Shown one piece after another: positions 50,419 to 62,285 of a stretch of 64,000 bases of DNA. Under the pieces are notes generated by a model. That model had not been told where the DNA came from and did no database searches. It worked only from the letters and a program-made list of their open reading frames with translations. The DNA is from Volvox africanus (lineage: Eukaryota > Chlorophyta > Chlorophyceae > Chlamydomonadales > Volvocaceae). Both the position numbers and the translations under genes were made by a program. The stretch is from NCBI GenBank assembly GCA_030268105.1, contig BSDZ01000089.1, positions 2,666,001 through 2,730,000 of the forward strand, given 5' to 3'. Positions within the stretch are counted from its first letter, which is position 1, and each line of letters starts with the position of its first letter.

Positions 50419-51791
50419 TACCGGACAGGCCTTATTCTATCGCACCTGTTGCTGTTCCTGTTGCTCGTCCAGATCCATGAAGTCCAGCAAGCAGCTCATG
50501 GTCAAAGTGCACGTCCACTTCGTCAATCGCCGGTAGCAAGTCCTCCAGCGCGCCCGTTCTAAACATACGCTTCTTTGGAGCGCCGCTGGGGCGCCTGCAT
50601 GCGCCATTACGCGGGATGAGAGAAACCGCGCTTGTGTATGTGTATGTGTATGAAACCGCGCTTGTGTATGTGCAAGCTTGCCAGATAGGAAAGCCATACG
50701 TGTGTCCATAGTACGGACGGGAGCATTACCATACAGAACGCTTCGGCGAAGAGGCCCGAAAAAGCCATTTGTAAGATCTATCTGGCTCATTTCCGACAAT
50801 GTCTGAAGAGGACAAGCTGCTGCGTCCAGCTAGTTACACAGCTGCCCTACCCCATTCCAACCCCCTCCTACATGCTTACATTAATATCCGTCCCCATCGT
50901 CTGTCAGAGCATCTTTTGGAAGATATCATGTACATATAAATAACGATATTTTATTTCTTTTTTTATTACACGAATTACATCGATTGTGAACGGCCACGTT
51001 GACTGAACGTGGTAACTTGCCGTAGAAGAAGGCACCTCACCGATAGGTCCCGTTGGCCATATGACCTCGTCTTCGGTCTCCCGGCCCAGGCTGTTCTCAT
51101 CGCTCCCAGAAGTGGCCTTGCTGGATTTTCCCGCTGTCAGCGGCCCCTGACTGGATCCAGCCAAGAGGCCACCGCCGCGCGGTGCTGCCGCTGTGCCCCT
51201 AACCCCCGGGTTCCGCTACAGTATGTCACTTCACTTCACTCCAAAGTTACTGTTCGCCCTTTATATTCCGACATCCGTATCGTTGAGGGTATATCCATTC
51301 TGGCCATGTCCTTGTTTCACGGTGATTCGGCACTTAAGCTGCCCTTCATCCCTGCGCGAAGATATGGAGGCGAGAAGCTGCCCGAAATCCTAAAACCCAA
51401 CCCAAAACCTAAGGCAGTCAAAGTCCGCAGGTACAGCAACAAGCGTACGGAGCTGAGCTCCGTTTCGATGCGCTTCCGTGCGGCTCACCAGGGCCTCCCC
51501 CAGGTTGTCCAGGGTGACACGACCGCCTGCGCGACGACGCCGACGTGGTCTCTCCGGCTCCCTCTGTTGCCGCTTCCGCTGCCCAGCTTCGCCAGTCACA
51601 TTAGCGTCGTCTTGCGCGCATGCAGCGCTGTAATCGTTTTCGACGTTATTGTTATTGCTCGCGTCCTCAGCTCCATCCGGCGCCGTCAGTTGCTCCCGCT
51701 GCTGATCGGTTATCGCCAGCAGCGAACTGTTTGCCTCACTGGCGCTATCGTTGTCTTCATCAGAATACAGCCGCCGCTTGCGACCGAACAT
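50419..51791 (-). CDS. Unknown charged protein, probably nuclear, four exons
   Basis: Exon 51791-51489 starts MFGRKRRLYSDEDNDSASEA and continues through acidic, Asn-rich and Arg-rich stretches (ERPRRRRRAGGR) to VTLDNLGEAL. It joins in phase 0 to 51389-51321 (DFGQLLASISSRRDEGQLKC), then in phase 0 to 51215-51041 (RNPGVRGTAAAPRGGGLLAG... to EDEVIWPTGPIG). The last exon begins near 50603 at ATGCAG. There, one frame reads KKRMFRTGALEDLLPAIDEV and ends GTATGAIE, and another ends LLDFMDLDEQQEQQQVR. The second is the one in phase with the previous donor, the first looks more protein-like. The clusters of basic and acidic residues suggest a nuclear protein. I do not recognise it. The start could lie further up, since the frame stays open to 52463. 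Confidence 0.45.
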
Positions 51792-53787
51792 ATCAGTGGG
51801 CGTTGCTGCGGCCGATGCGTCTCGGCCGGTCGACAACCGGGCAGCGCTGGCGGTGGCATCCGGCATTCGCATCCACCTCTTCACCTGTCGCAGTTTCACG
51901 GAAAGGTGCCATGTTAAGTGGACGGCGCGAGGTGGCCCCAAAGAAAGCACGCCTACTACAGGCGATATGGCTGCTGCAGCTCCGACGGCGGCGGCGGCGG
52001 CAGGAGCCACCGCGGCAGCAGCCACCACAGCCGACGGTGGTCGCCGCCCCAGGTCGAGCAGCACGGCCGGCGCAGCCTCCTTGCTGGCGCGGAGCCCCCC
52101 CCCCTGAGACTGGCGCTCCCGCCGCCGCAAACACCGCTGGCGGGACCGCGGCGGCGCACACGCTGGATCCGTTGAGCGAGATGCTCGAGATGGAAGACAG
52201 CGAGATGCATTTCGCCGAGGAGCTGCCCACCGACCTTCATTCACTTCCTGAGCGACTTCACACCGAACGATGCGCAGCAGCAGTTGCGCTCGGAAGGGGC
52301 CCAACTGCGCGCCACTACCGCTGGCGGCGTAAGGTTTGTTCCTTTGAATGGTGATGACCCGAATAGCCACGGCCACTGCCGCCGTCGCCGTGGTTGTGAC
52401 CGCACCGTCCCCCCGACCCATGGCTCGCTGTGGCATTGGCATCAGCATCGGCGCCAATGTCACTGTTTGCGTCCGAAGCTGGCGGTGGCCCTATCAGATA
52501 CTTCCCCATGTCTTCTTATGCCAACTGTACGAGCGAGATGTACAGCAGCATGCCGCCAGAGCCGCCGTTGAGGCAACCCTGCGCAGCACGCCCACGGGTG
52601 CTGTCCGGGTCGTACGACGCTATCATGGCGATTCCTGCCAGTGGTTTGTGCGTACAATCAAAGAGCGTATGAATTACGACAGTGAACTGACACGACAAAG
52701 AAGATGGCGATGCTTTATAGGAGCCGGCAGGGTTTTCACTTATTGTGGGTTCTTTTACTAGGTGCTGCACCTTTTCGATATTTCAGTAGTGCGGTCACCG
52801 CAGTGACTTCCGGATCAGCAGTCGCAGCGACATGAACAACAAACACCAGAAAATGACATACAGAAGCGGCAACGCTTATCCTCATCAGCGGGATTCACAG
52901 CGAATAGATAGTGTAGGTAATTTGAAGGTGGTGGAACGGAGGACGGAGTTCCAGGAGCCTAAGCAGGATGCCCTGTCCTCCTCGCCAACAGTCCTATAAG
53001 TCACACCTGCCATCTCCAGACAGCATCCTTGCGTACATGTACGTATTCAGCCGCAACGTCCCCGCCCTACCTATGGCCACACCAAAGGGGGCAGGTGACG
53101 CTGTAGGTTATCACCATAGCAGCTGTCTTGTAGATGGAGAATCCGCCCCACTTGATGACACTGGCTAAGCTCAAAGCCTGCAGCGCCTGGTGGAAGGACA
53201 ACGCTATCAGCAGTGCCCTAACCTAGCGGCGCTCACGGACAGGGGCGGGGATAGAGACGGGGACGAGGACAAGGTGGAAGGCTTTGAGGTACAACGGAAG
53301 GAGGGTTTGTATTTTTCGGTTGTTTCCGGTGGTTTGTTAATCGGCTGATTTTTTATTTGGAGGGAAGAAAGTGGAGGACGAGGAGGGGGCCAGATAAGTT
53401 ATCCTCTCAAGTCATATGTAAACATAAAACACACAAACACGCAAAACCGTAGCACACGTAAAACTGTGCAATATGCATATGTGTTTACGGCCTTAGCATG
53501 TCAACACATAGGCAGCGACATGCAAAACGGAATAGAAACGAGCGAGCCGTTCCGTTCCCCACCTGCGATATACTTGTCCGGTTGGCTCCAAGGGAAAGTC
53601 CGATGATGGAGTGGAAAGTGCAACCTAACCTGCAGTGGTGTGTACCACAGCAGCGCGATATGTCGAGACAGCGGCCAGGCAAGGCCAGTAGGAGACGCTC
53701 TTTTGCCTCTACCTGCAAACGACCCTGCCGCATGGAAGCCATCTCTCAGTCGTTCCATACATAGCCCAAAATGAGGGGTTCACAACC

Positions 53788-53885
53788 CAGATCAATCAAG
53801 ATCCACGTTAAAGTGAGATCCACGTTGATCTAGATCAATCCAGAACCATTTTGACCCAGATTAGTCCAGATGGACCCAGATCCTC
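53788..53885. repeat. Degenerate GATCCA/CCAGAT short-repeat cluster
   Basis: Within about 100 bp, words such as GATCAATC, AGATCCACGTT, GATCAATCCAGA and GACCCAGAT recur with small changes. The stretch looks like a decayed tandem of units of about 10-20 bp. No function can be assigned. Confidence 0.45.
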
Positions 53886-55187
53886 TCCCACTTTCTTGAA
53901 CGCAATCAACCTCAACCAATACTTGTTCCCATTTCCCCAGCCCGTTCGCTGCCTGTAAATTGCTTTCCTACCCCAACAGAAGAAATATTCCCTGCCCCGC
54001 ATACACGCGCTCGAACAGGTACGATGGAAATCACAACGTTGAAGTGGAGGGGGGCAGCTTGATATGATGAGCAGTTTAGTTAAGTCGTGGATGTTAGCCG
54101 CTTGCCTAAGAGGATTTGTCATGCCGTGCTTCCATGTCCGCCCTCAAATATTTCCCTTGCCCGTATTCTTGATATGTGGCTCGGTCAGTGTTGTGGATCA
54201 GTCGGTGTCGTGTGCCATAGGCCTATGCGTGCTTTAGGTCTTATTGCTCTACATTGGCTATTTGCCGCGGCTTCCCTGCCCTTCCTCCTTGCCCCTAGTC
54301 CACGGTAGCGGTGACTCAAATCCTCTCAGCGTATGAGTGAGGCACGCGTGTCCGAGTAGAGAGTTTCATCTTAATAGTGATGGCTACACACGCACGTACA
54401 CCGCACCAACATCAACAAATTCTCCTCATCATCCTCTCGCAGATTCCTTACGCGCCCGCTACTGCGGCCATCGTGTCGCCGCCCCACCGCGCGGGCGACG
54501 TCCCCTTCGGTTTCCTCAACATGCTCATGTGGGTCAGCCCGCCCTCCCTGACGCTCCAGCGGCTCAAGTAGCACAAATCGTCCAGATCTTTGATCTGACC
54601 CAGAACGTAAAATGACACCATCATCAGATCTGGGCCGTATCTTCCACCAAAGTAATGGCTTCCACCCTGCGGAACCAATGAACACACTGCCGTTGCCGGC
54701 GCCGTTGTGGTAAGGGCCATATACAGCCATGCCAGGCGGGCCAAATGCCTGCGTGTCAAGGACGACAAATCACAATGCATACACATCGTCCTCCATCTGC
54801 CCACTGTCTGATTCCCCCGTACCTACGCGTCTACATGCAGCCTCACGGCCACTGCCCAAGCATCCTGCAGATCCTCTCCTAAGAAGAGATACCGAATGGT
54901 ACGGCAATCACAGTTATAAGACTCCCAGCTGCATAGCCCGTGAAGTGCGCATCTGAGGCCCGTGACTGGGCTGATGGTGCGGGGTGGTTTGACACCCACC
55001 TAAATGCCAGTAGATCCGAAGGGGCTGGCACATGGATAGGGGCCGTAGAGAGCAAGGAAACTCTGCGTAACCAAAAAACAGGTGATCTCTAGCGGCCTCA
55101 GATGAAGACGCTGAGGTACGCGTGCCCACTCGGTTAAAAAATCCCGGAGATCCCCATAATACACGCCAGCCCGCAAGGGCGGAGTAA

Positions 55188-55216
55188 CCATAATAATAAT
55201 AATAATAAGAAGAAGA
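55188..55216. repeat. AAT/AAG trinucleotide microsatellite
   Basis: Six to seven ATA/AAT units run directly into AGA units. It is a simple repeat in noncoding sequence. Confidence 0.7.
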
Positions 55217-55637
55217 CTCCCAGCGGAAAAGAGCTGGGGCAATATACGCACGGCAGGCAGGCAACTCTTCCTGCCTCAATAAATGGAACGTGTCAGTTGC
55301 CTCGTCTGTCCGTCATTACAAACAAATCGCCACAGGTCCCCCTTGAAGATTTAGTTCTAGGTTGTCACGACGTAAGACGCTCCCCCTGAGCGGATCGCAT
55401 GTTGCAGGTCGGCAGGACGGCGGTAATACGGTATGACAAGGTACATCTTACCGAGCCCAATATGGGCCAGTCCCGTAGCCTCCCCACATCTACATGTACG
55501 ACCTTCCCTTTACCTACCCAACAAGTACAGCTGTTGTCGGTTGAATACGACAACCACGCCTCCTGCATTATGGCAAGCCCGCAAGAAACCTTAGAAAGGC
55601 TTCAACATTTTCAACGTTGTTCAGTATGAGTGCCCAT

Positions 55638-56462
55638 TGTTGTACCTCTCGTTCGCGTTTGCTCATGAGTATCTGCGCGTCTGGAGACTATCGATACCGA
55701 TGCGCGAGCACTTGCAAGTACAGCAAGGCAAGCAAGAGCAAACAGAGACAGCGGAAGACTTCAAGACGAAGAGAGATATAACTTACGGTCTTACAGATCG
55801 GAATGATGCAATGGACGAAATCGCCGTCAGCGCCGGAAGCAAGCAATCATCACGCGGCGGTGATTAGCGAAGTTCAGGCTTTAGCTCGGGCTAAGTAGAA
55901 TATCGTATAGTAATAGTAATGTGGAACACACAAGTGTTCTCCGGTATCGAATGTCTTGTCTAGCTTAGCTGTCCTCGCATCTGTTATACTCGCAGCATCG
56001 CAGTGCCGTACGATTCACATTAGGAGGCCGATCCTAGATGTGACAACCCTACTGCGTATAGGCGATGTCTACGCATAACAACGTATAAGCCTTTCCGGCA
56101 TTCGCATGATGCAAGGGTCCGGATAACGATATCCGGTTGCAGGGCATGCATCGCGACGAGTGCGGCGCTCTCAACGTGTGCTTTAATGAAGTAATATTAT
56201 ATCAGATAATATTACTTATCGTTTCGTAGCACGAGCATAATGCGCACTTCAATGTTTCGGGCTTTCATGCATGCTAGGCGGATTTGCCATGATGCGATGT
56301 CGCGATGGATAATGACAACATGCCAAATGCATATATAAATGTACACGAATACATTTATATCATGCAGATTCATTCATATGCAATGCGTTCATCACAAAAG
56401 CACTTCGCCTCGTAGGATCGCGTCGACCTACGCGTCGGCGGGAAATGAACCGAAGCACAACA
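55638..56462 (-). repeat. 3' LTR (relative to element direction)
   Basis: This copy pairs with 62286-63110 at a constant offset of 6648 bp. It contains a perfect inverted repeat around 56189-56216 (GTAATATTAT...ATAATATTAC) and a TATATAAA-like word near 56330. Confidence 0.95.
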
Positions 56463-56478
56463 ATTATCCCCCCTCCCG
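56463..56478 (-). other. Polypurine tract
   Basis: On the element's sense strand the bases next to the 3' LTR read GGGAGGGGGGATAAT, the usual primer site for plus-strand DNA synthesis. Confidence 0.8.
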
Positions 56479-56521
56479 TATGCAGCGTCCTCGCTGCATC
56501 ATACAGCATCGACTGCAGGGG

Positions 56522-59500
56522 TCATTGGGCTTGTGTGGCATGTTTGCGGGCTTCTTCGAGCAGGGGTTTCATGTCCTGTGAGAAATTGCGTGCCGGTTCC
56601 CATGAGTTGTGCTCGTCGGTATACCCTGTCCACTTAACCAAGTACTCGTGTACTGTTCGCTTACGTCGGTGTCGGCCCACACGACGCGCGCGATAATCTA
56701 ACACCCGCTCCACATCGTAAAACTTCTGTTTACCAGCGATCCAGGTCTCGGGAACTGGTTCGATCGCTGCGGGGGCGTTAGCAGGCTCAGGGACGGGTTC
56801 CGTACCACGATACGGACGAATAAGCGATACGTGAAACGTGGGGTGAATGGTCATATCAGCGGGCAATGCAAGCTGCACAGCCACATTCCCAACCATGCGC
56901 ACGACAGGGTACGGACCAATCCAGCGGGGTAAGAGTTTTCGGGATCCGTCGGCCAAGGAACGCAAGTTCTTGGTGCTTAGCAACACGAGTTGCCCTTCCG
57001 AAAACGTCACATCCTGCTTGGATTTGTTGTAGTATTCTGTCGTTCGTTGCTGCGCCGCGTCCAAACACGACTTCGCGTCTGTGATTCGGGACATAAACGA
57101 CTTGGCAAAAAGTTTAGCAGCAGGCACGTTCACTTCCAACTCACGCCACACGGGTAGCGCGGGATGAAACCCGTAGTTCAGAAAGAACGGACTTTTGCCT
57201 GTAGAGCGGTTAACAGCATTGTTAAGCGCGAATTCTGCCGCAGTCAAATATGTATCCCAAACAAGTGGTGTGCGACCAGCATAATTGCGCAACATATCAC
57301 CCAACGTGCGATTTGTGCGTTCGGTTTGACCATCAGTCTGCGGGTGATACGCCGTGCTCAGGTTGACGCGCATGCCAACTAGTTTGCAGAGCGCTTCCCA
57401 AAACTTAGACGTGAACTGCCCACCGCGGTCCGAAATCACATTTTTGGGAATCCCGTGTAACCGAACCACATTATCGAAAAACAAACGTGCAGTTTGCTCA
57501 GCCGTGCAGGATGATGTGCATGGTGCTAGGTGAACCATCTTAGTCAGACGATCGACCATTACGAACACCGCATCGTATCCCCCCTCAGTTTTGGGCAGCG
57601 CGACTACGAAGTCCATGGAAACACTTTCCCAAGGCGCATCCGGGACAGGCAACGGTTGCAACAACCCATGGCCCTTACCGGACAAAGCCTTATTGCGCTG
57701 GCACAGACTGCATGTCTGGATGAAGTTCGCCGCATCCTTAGCCAAACGAGGCCACCAAAAGGAACGTTGCACCAAGTCGATCAATCGCTTGCTACCAGGG
57801 TGTCCTGCTAACGGGTCCTCATGGAACCGCGCAAGGATGTCGTAGCGTAGCGCGTCGTCGTTCGGAACGACGATTTGCGTAGCTGCACCCTCCGTCCGTA
57901 GCCAAAGGCCATTCTGCTTGCGAAGGTTTTCTACATTAGCCGGGTCCGCGAACCAGGCGTCTGCGTTGTAGGCAACCTTCAACCGCTCCGCGAGGTCCGT
58001 CGCGATCGGTACCTCCTCGCTACGCGGCCGCACGACGGGCGCTGCCAAAATTGCAGCGTGTAGCGACGGATGTCGACTGAGAGCATCGGCAATATTCAAT
58101 TTACCAGAAATATACTCCCAGGTGCAGTTGAACCTAGCTAGATATTCCATCCACCTAGCTTGACGGCGGTTCAACGTCGGAACGCTTTGCAAAAACGTTA
58201 GGGGCTTGTGGTCAGTCTTTAAAGTAAACGGGCGTCCCTCGAGGTAACAGCGCCATTCCTTTAAAGCATGCAGCACGGCCAGAAGCTCCTGTTCCCCGGT
58301 GGTGTAGCGAATCTCCGCACCAGAAAACTTCTTACTCGTGAAGGCGATCGGTCGCCCTTCCTGTAACAATACAGCGCCGCTTCCAAATATTGAGGCATCA
58401 GACACTACCTCAACACGAAATGGCAATGAGTAATCAGGGAATGCAAGGGTGACATCTTCGGCAACGATTCGTTTGAGCTCTTCGAATGCCCGCTGGCATT
58501 GCGACGTCCACGACTCGAGCGAAATGAAAACGCCTTTGCGAGTTAAGTTAGTAAGCGGGGCCGCAATGATGGAGTATTTTTCAATGAACTTTCGGAAATA
58601 ATTGGTCAAGCCAAGGAACTTACGCAGCTCCGTGAGGTTCTGAGGCGCGGGCCAATCGCGAACCACGGCGACCTTCCGCGGGTCCATCTTCACACCGGTG
58701 GCCGACACAATGTGACCCAAATATTCCACCTGAGGCTGCGCCCAAAAGCATTTGGCGCGTTTAGCAAACAATTGCTCCCGCCTCATAACGTCGAGCACGA
58801 GCCGCAGATGCTCCAAGTGCTCCTCGCGCGTCTTAGAATATACTAAGATGTCATCCAGGTAGCAAACAACGAACCTGTCGATAAACGGCCTAAACATTCG
58901 GTCCATAACCGCCTGAAACGTCGCAGGGGCATTAGTCAAACCAAACGATAGGACCGTATACTCAAAGTGACCGAAGGGCGTCCGAAAAGCGGTTTTCGGG
59001 ATATCAGAGGCAGCGATGTGAATCTGATTGTAGCCCTGTTGTAAGTCAATTGAGGAAAAATAAGCCGAGCCCTTCAGCTTATCCAACAGGTCGTCAACGC
59101 GTGGCAAAGGGTAGCGATTTTTCACCGTATTCGCATTTAACCCCCGGTAATCGATGCACATGCGCAAGGTCCCATCCTTCTTACCGACAAACAAAATCGG
59201 TGCAGAGTACGGGGATGTGCTGGGGCGTATCATACCCTTCGCGAGCAAATCCGTCACCTGGCGCTTTACCTCGTCCAGCTCCAATGGACTCAACCTGTAC
59301 ATTGGCCGGGCCGTAGGCTGCGCTCCAGGCATGAGAGGGATTGTGTGATCAACAGGACGCATAGGTGGTAGGCCAGGGATATCTTTAAAGACGTCCTCAT
59401 ACTGCGACAGTAGGGCCTCAACCTCAGGATCCGCAGAAATCTGCGCGGTGGTGACACAACAGCTCACCCGCAGCCTTAAAAGCAGTCCGTGGGCACCCTT

Positions 59501-60583
59501 CCGTAACAAACGGACGGCCTCCTTACGCCCGACTAGCTCTGGTTCGATTCGCGCGGCCATTGCGGTCACAGCGAAATTAACCATAGGCACCGCCTCAGTT
59601 TCGCCCTCCTTTGGTGTGACATGTTCGAACGACAGGAAAGGTACCTTAATCGACAGAGTACCCTTGCACATATGCAGGGTTGCGGTCTCCATGTCGATGC
59701 GCGCGCGGTACTGTCGTAATGTCGACGACCCCATTATGTACGGTGCAGTCTCTGCTAAGCCCTGCAGCACGTACGGCCGGGTCACAACACGCAAAGGGCC
59801 TAACGATAGGCTAAGGGTAATCCTGCCCACGATGGGATGCTTACCCCCGTCAGCAAGGGTAACCTGTGGACAATCAGACGACTCTGGGGACAACCCCAGC
59901 GCATTCACCTCTGCGACAGAGATGAAGTCGTCGCTGGCACCGGTGTCAACAAGTGCCTTCAGAGTACGGCCATTCAAACCGATCTGAACCACAGGGACAC
60001 GGTTATCTACGAGCGACTGCCCAGCAGACAACGTCAGTGCACTTAAGGCGGGTCCGTAACCAACGGCACCCCCATCAGGAGCTTCGTACCAAACGTCAAC
60101 CGAGTAGGATAGGTGTGGCCACGGAGCCAGCGTACCCTCCCGATCCACACCATTAAACAAAACGGTGCCCGGCTCGAACCGGTGGACATGCCGCATACCC
60201 CTTAACGATGCCTCTGCCTTGCGCCGACAGAAAGCAGGGAGTAATACACATGCGGCAGTGCCTGGATATTGACGCCTACATCTCCTGTATATGGCCAACT
60301 GTTCCGACATCTCACGCAGAGACGAGGGGATGAACAAAACCACGTGGTTAGACAGATCGATAGACGACAGGGGACGGCGAGGTGTAAACAAATTACACAA
60401 CGGGTCGAAGCAGAGAAGTCCCGTGCGTCCGTCAAGCGTGATGCGTCGCGCAATGACTCGCTCGATGTGTCCAAGTACACAAGGCAACAATGCCTTAACG
60501 GCTGGCCGTAAGGATGACCACCGACCACGCGTTAGTTCAGAAATCCCAGGTGGTGCCCCCTCCGCAGGAACCCGGGCAAGCCC
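56522..60583 (-). CDS. pol: Retrotransposon Pol: protease, RT, RNase H, integrase, chromodomain
   Basis: The frame is open from just after the gag stop (60583) to 56522, about 1350 codons, and has no ATG near its start. It is in the same frame as gag, so a Gag-Pol read-through product is likely. Numbering from 60490, the aspartic protease motif is LVDTGAS (about 178-184) and the RT core is YLDDILVYS (about 543). RNase H has SDAS and [16 protein letters not shown] (about 698-750). The integrase zinc finger runs from HPGSKR to CSLCQRN (about 880-930), and the integrase core has [14 protein letters not shown] and [13 protein letters not shown]. The chromodomain has [17 protein letters not shown] near the end (about 1280-1305). 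Chromodomains of this clade bind histone marks and steer insertion. Confidence 0.95.
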   Translation of the reverse strand, partial: GLARVPAEGAPPGISELTRGRWSSLRPAVKALLPCVLGHIERVIARRITLDGRTGLLCFDPLCNLFTPRRPLSSIDLSNHVVLFIPSSLREMSEQLAIYRRCRRQYPGTAACVLLPAFCRRKAEASLRGMRHVHRFEPGTVLFNGVDREGTLAPWPHLSYSVDVWYEAPDGGAVGYGPALSALTLSAGQSLVDNRVPVVQIGLNGRTLKALVDTGASDDFISVAEVNALGLSPESSDCPQVTLADGGKHPIVGRITLSLSLGPLRVVTRPYVLQGLAETAPYIMGSSTLRQYRARIDMETATLHMCKGTLSIKVPFLSFEHVTPKEGETEAVPMVNFAVTAMAARIEPELVGRKEAVRLLRKGAHGLLLRLRVSCCVTTAQISADPEVEALLSQYEDVFKDIPGLPPMRPVDHTIPLMPGAQPTARPMYRLSPLELDEVKRQVTDLLAKGMIRPSTSPYSAPILFVGKKDGTLRMCIDYRGLNANTVKNRYPLPRVDDLLDKLKGSAYFSSIDLQQGYNQIHIAASDIPKTAFRTPFGHFEYTVLSFGLTNAPATFQAVMDRMFRPFIDRFVVCYLDDILVYSKTREEHLEHLRLVLDVMRREQLFAKRAKCFWAQPQVEYLGHIVSATGVKMDPRKVAVVRDWPAPQNLTELRKFLGLTNYFRKFIEKYSIIAAPLTNLTRKGVFISLESWTSQCQRAFEELKRIVAEDVTLAFPDYSLPFRVEVVSDASIFGSGAVLLQEGRPIAFTSKKFSGAEIRYTTGEQELLAVLHALKEWRCYLEGRPFTLKTDHKPLTFLQSVPTLNRRQARWMEYLARFNCTWEYISGKLNIADALSRHPSLHAAILAAPVVRPRSEEVPIATDLAERLKVAYNADAWFADPANVENLRKQNGLWLRTEGAATQIVVPNDDALRYDILARFHEDPLAGHPGSKRLIDLVQRSFWWPRLAKDAANFIQTCSLCQRNKALSGKGHGLLQPLPVPDAPWESVSMDFVVALPKTEGGYDAVFVMVDRLTKMVHLAPCTSSCTAEQTARLFFDNVVRLHGIPKNVISDRGGQFTSKFWEALCKLVGMRVNLSTAYHPQTDGQTERTNRTLGDMLRNYAGRTPLVWDTYLTAAEFALNNAVNRSTGKSPFFLNYGFHPALPVWRELEVNVPAAKLFAKSFMSRITDAKSCLDAAQQRTTEYYNKSKQDVTFSEGQLVLLSTKNLRSLADGSRKLLPRWIGPYPVVRMVGNVAVQLALPADMTIHPTFHVSLIRPYRGTEPVPEPANAPAAIEPVPETWIAGKQKFYDVERVLDYRARRVGRHRRKRTVHEYLVKWTGYTDEHNSWEPARNFSQDMKPLLEEARKHATQAQ

Positions 60584-61819
60584 CTATTTCGGCTGAGGTA
60601 CAAACGGCGGCATTAGAGGGCAATCCTTCGTGGAATGATTCTCCGCACACCGTAGACAAGCATTGGCCAATTTCCGACGCTCTAATTCGGAACGATTGCA
60701 ATTCCATTTTGGCACAAATGTGTCGTCCGTACGAGTACGCTTCGCGTTGGGGTCGGAACGCTGTGCGGCTGCCGACGACGGCGCACCACCACGCTTCCTG
60801 TTCCTAGCTGGGTCCGAGCTCGGACCTGCTCCTCCTGTACCACGGACACCCGAGCTAGCGCCCCCGCGCGCCTTGCGTTGCCCGTTGCTGCGTCGCGTCG
60901 CGGCAGTAGGCGTGGGGCGGGTCGCGCCGAGGTCCTGGTCGAGAGCCACAGCTTCCCCAAGCGGATCCTGCACTTGCATGGCATTTGCACGAGGGGCAGA
61001 CTTGACTTCTTCCTCGCCGGCAAGGAGTCGTATCTCCACGCCCTTAGCAAAAGCGACCAACGTGTCATACGACTTGATCTGCGCTCCAACCAAGTCAGTG
61101 GCGCACCATTTAGCCAAAAGTTTCGTTAGGCCTCGCCTAAACCAAAAGACACGCTCAGATTCGGTGAGGTCAGCAATGGGAGTCACAAGTGCTTCGAAGC
61201 GTGACTGGTACGCAGGTACATTTTCATCCCGACGCATGTGGTAGCTACCGGCTGCCAAAGCGTTACGAGCTTCCACATCGCGTGCTTGAACCTCAGTAGC
61301 GAATCGTGCGAGCAAAGCGGCGACCAACTCGTCAAAAGTATAGCTGCCCCGGGCGTTGGTCCAATTGCGATACCAGTCCTTCGCTGCGCCCTCGAGGGTG
61401 TTACCAACGAAGAGACACCTGATACCGTCATTATCGCCACCATGAACAGCTTGGAGGTACTTTTTAGCGTCACGCACGTACGCACGAGTTGCGTCGGCTA
61501 TGCTATGCCCTGGTGTCTTGTCGGTCAGCGAAATATTGAGCCTAGGAACGGGAATCGACAATCTCATCACCTCAGGGATGTCATCATGCCCTCGAGCTTG
61601 AGGTAATGGCAGAACCCTTGGTCCAGCAGTGTTGTCCATATTCGTGTTCACTGCTGAATGCGGCACAATTAAGTGAGCAGGGGTCTGAAGGAAAAGGGGC
61701 TCTTGAGTGGCTCGCGCGCCAACAGTCTCAAGACCTCTATCCTGTGCTCTAGCAGCTACAACGAAATCGGGTTGGCTAGCTAGGCTAGTGTGCGGCGTAT
61801 CGTCGTGTTCCGCGGACAT
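60584..61819 (-). CDS. gag: Retrotransposon Gag (capsid-nucleocapsid)
   Basis: A frame of 411 codons starts MSAEHDDTPHTSL. Residues about 95-230 form the helical retrotransposon Gag capsid region (AKDWYRNWTNARGSYTFDEL... and VPAYQSRFEALVTP). A basic linker (NGQRKARGG, RNRKRGG) follows and a zinc knuckle CLRCAENHSTKDC lies close to the end. The knuckle spacing is CX2CX3HX4C, one residue shorter than the usual CX2CX4HX4C. The frame ends at TAG (60584-60586), directly continued by pol in the same frame. Confidence 0.92.
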   Translation of the reverse strand: MSAEHDDTPHTSLASQPDFVVAARAQDRGLETVGARATQEPLFLQTPAHLIVPHSAVNTNMDNTAGPRVLPLPQARGHDDIPEVMRLSIPVPRLNISLTDKTPGHSIADATRAYVRDAKKYLQAVHGGDNDGIRCLFVGNTLEGAAKDWYRNWTNARGSYTFDELVAALLARFATEVQARDVEARNALAAGSYHMRRDENVPAYQSRFEALVTPIADLTESERVFWFRRGLTKLLAKWCATDLVGAQIKSYDTLVAFAKGVEIRLLAGEEEVKSAPRANAMQVQDPLGEAVALDQDLGATRPTPTAATRRSNGQRKARGGASSGVRGTGGAGPSSDPARNRKRGGAPSSAAAQRSDPNAKRTRTDDTFVPKWNCNRSELERRKLANACLRCAENHSTKDCPLMPPFVPQPK

Positions 61820-62268
61820 GGAGCACGAAACGATACCCTAGTTTTGCGTAATAGAAGCCGACTTCTATCGCAAAGGCAAGAGTACAAAACAGTTCGGTGA
61901 GCCTACCGGCAGTACTCTTGAGAAGATTCAGTAAACTCAGCAAGTAATTGCCCAGCTGAGTCCTGATCTCCGTAGTTTGGGCAATGAGAGTCGCCAACTG
62001 GTCCGGACGAACGCCGGTCTCAGTCGCCACGGCAAGCAATGCCGGTGCACTGAGATTACCTGCGACTCAGGGCGTACACTTACACAACAAGTGCAGCAAT
62101 CTAAACAAAAGCAATTAAACAATTACAAACCGGAAGCTGCGGCGTCCAAAACGGCGCGGCCTAAGTCTTCGGCAAAAGTATCTAGCGGTCCTCGTGGTTC
62201 GTCGCTGGAACTTGCCATAGAAAGAACCTACTTCCGATTAGACAAAGAGAGACAGTTAGGCAACGAAC

Positions 62269-62283
62269 CTGTCTCGATACCAA
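62269..62283 (-). other. Primer-binding site, initiator-tRNA-Met type
   Basis: Two bases inside the 5' LTR, the sense strand reads TGGTATCGAGACAGG. The first seven bases are the complement of the GATACCA 3' end of initiator methionine tRNA, common for plant and algal Gypsy elements. The following bases diverge from the plant consensus. Confidence 0.65.
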
Positions 62284-62285
62284 AT

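Larger units (their letters stand above)
51792..55637. other. Poorly resolved stretch with possible plus-strand exons
   Basis: GC-rich sequence at 51900-52345 is open in several frames on both strands. A plus frame near 52225-52330 (TFIHFLSDFTPNDAQQQLRS...) looks coding and ends near a GTAAGG donor. Further plus-strand candidates are about 53180-53289 (LQRLVEGQRYQQCPNLAALT...) and 54442-54571, a clean acceptor followed by IPYAPATAAIVSPPHRAGDV and a stop. They may belong to one gene, but I could not link them. The rest has no signal beyond simple repeats. Confidence 0.35.

Noticed and set aside
55658..55867. Repeated open frame MLYLSFAFAHEYLRV... in both LTRs
   Set aside because: It runs antisense to the element, starts at the LTR edge, and is duplicated only because the LTR is.
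56186..56220. TAATATTAC inside both LTRs, identical to the geminivirus origin nonanucleotide
   Set aside because: It is one arm of an AT-rich inverted repeat inside a retrotransposon LTR. No Rep gene or stem-loop of the right design is present, so it is coincidence.
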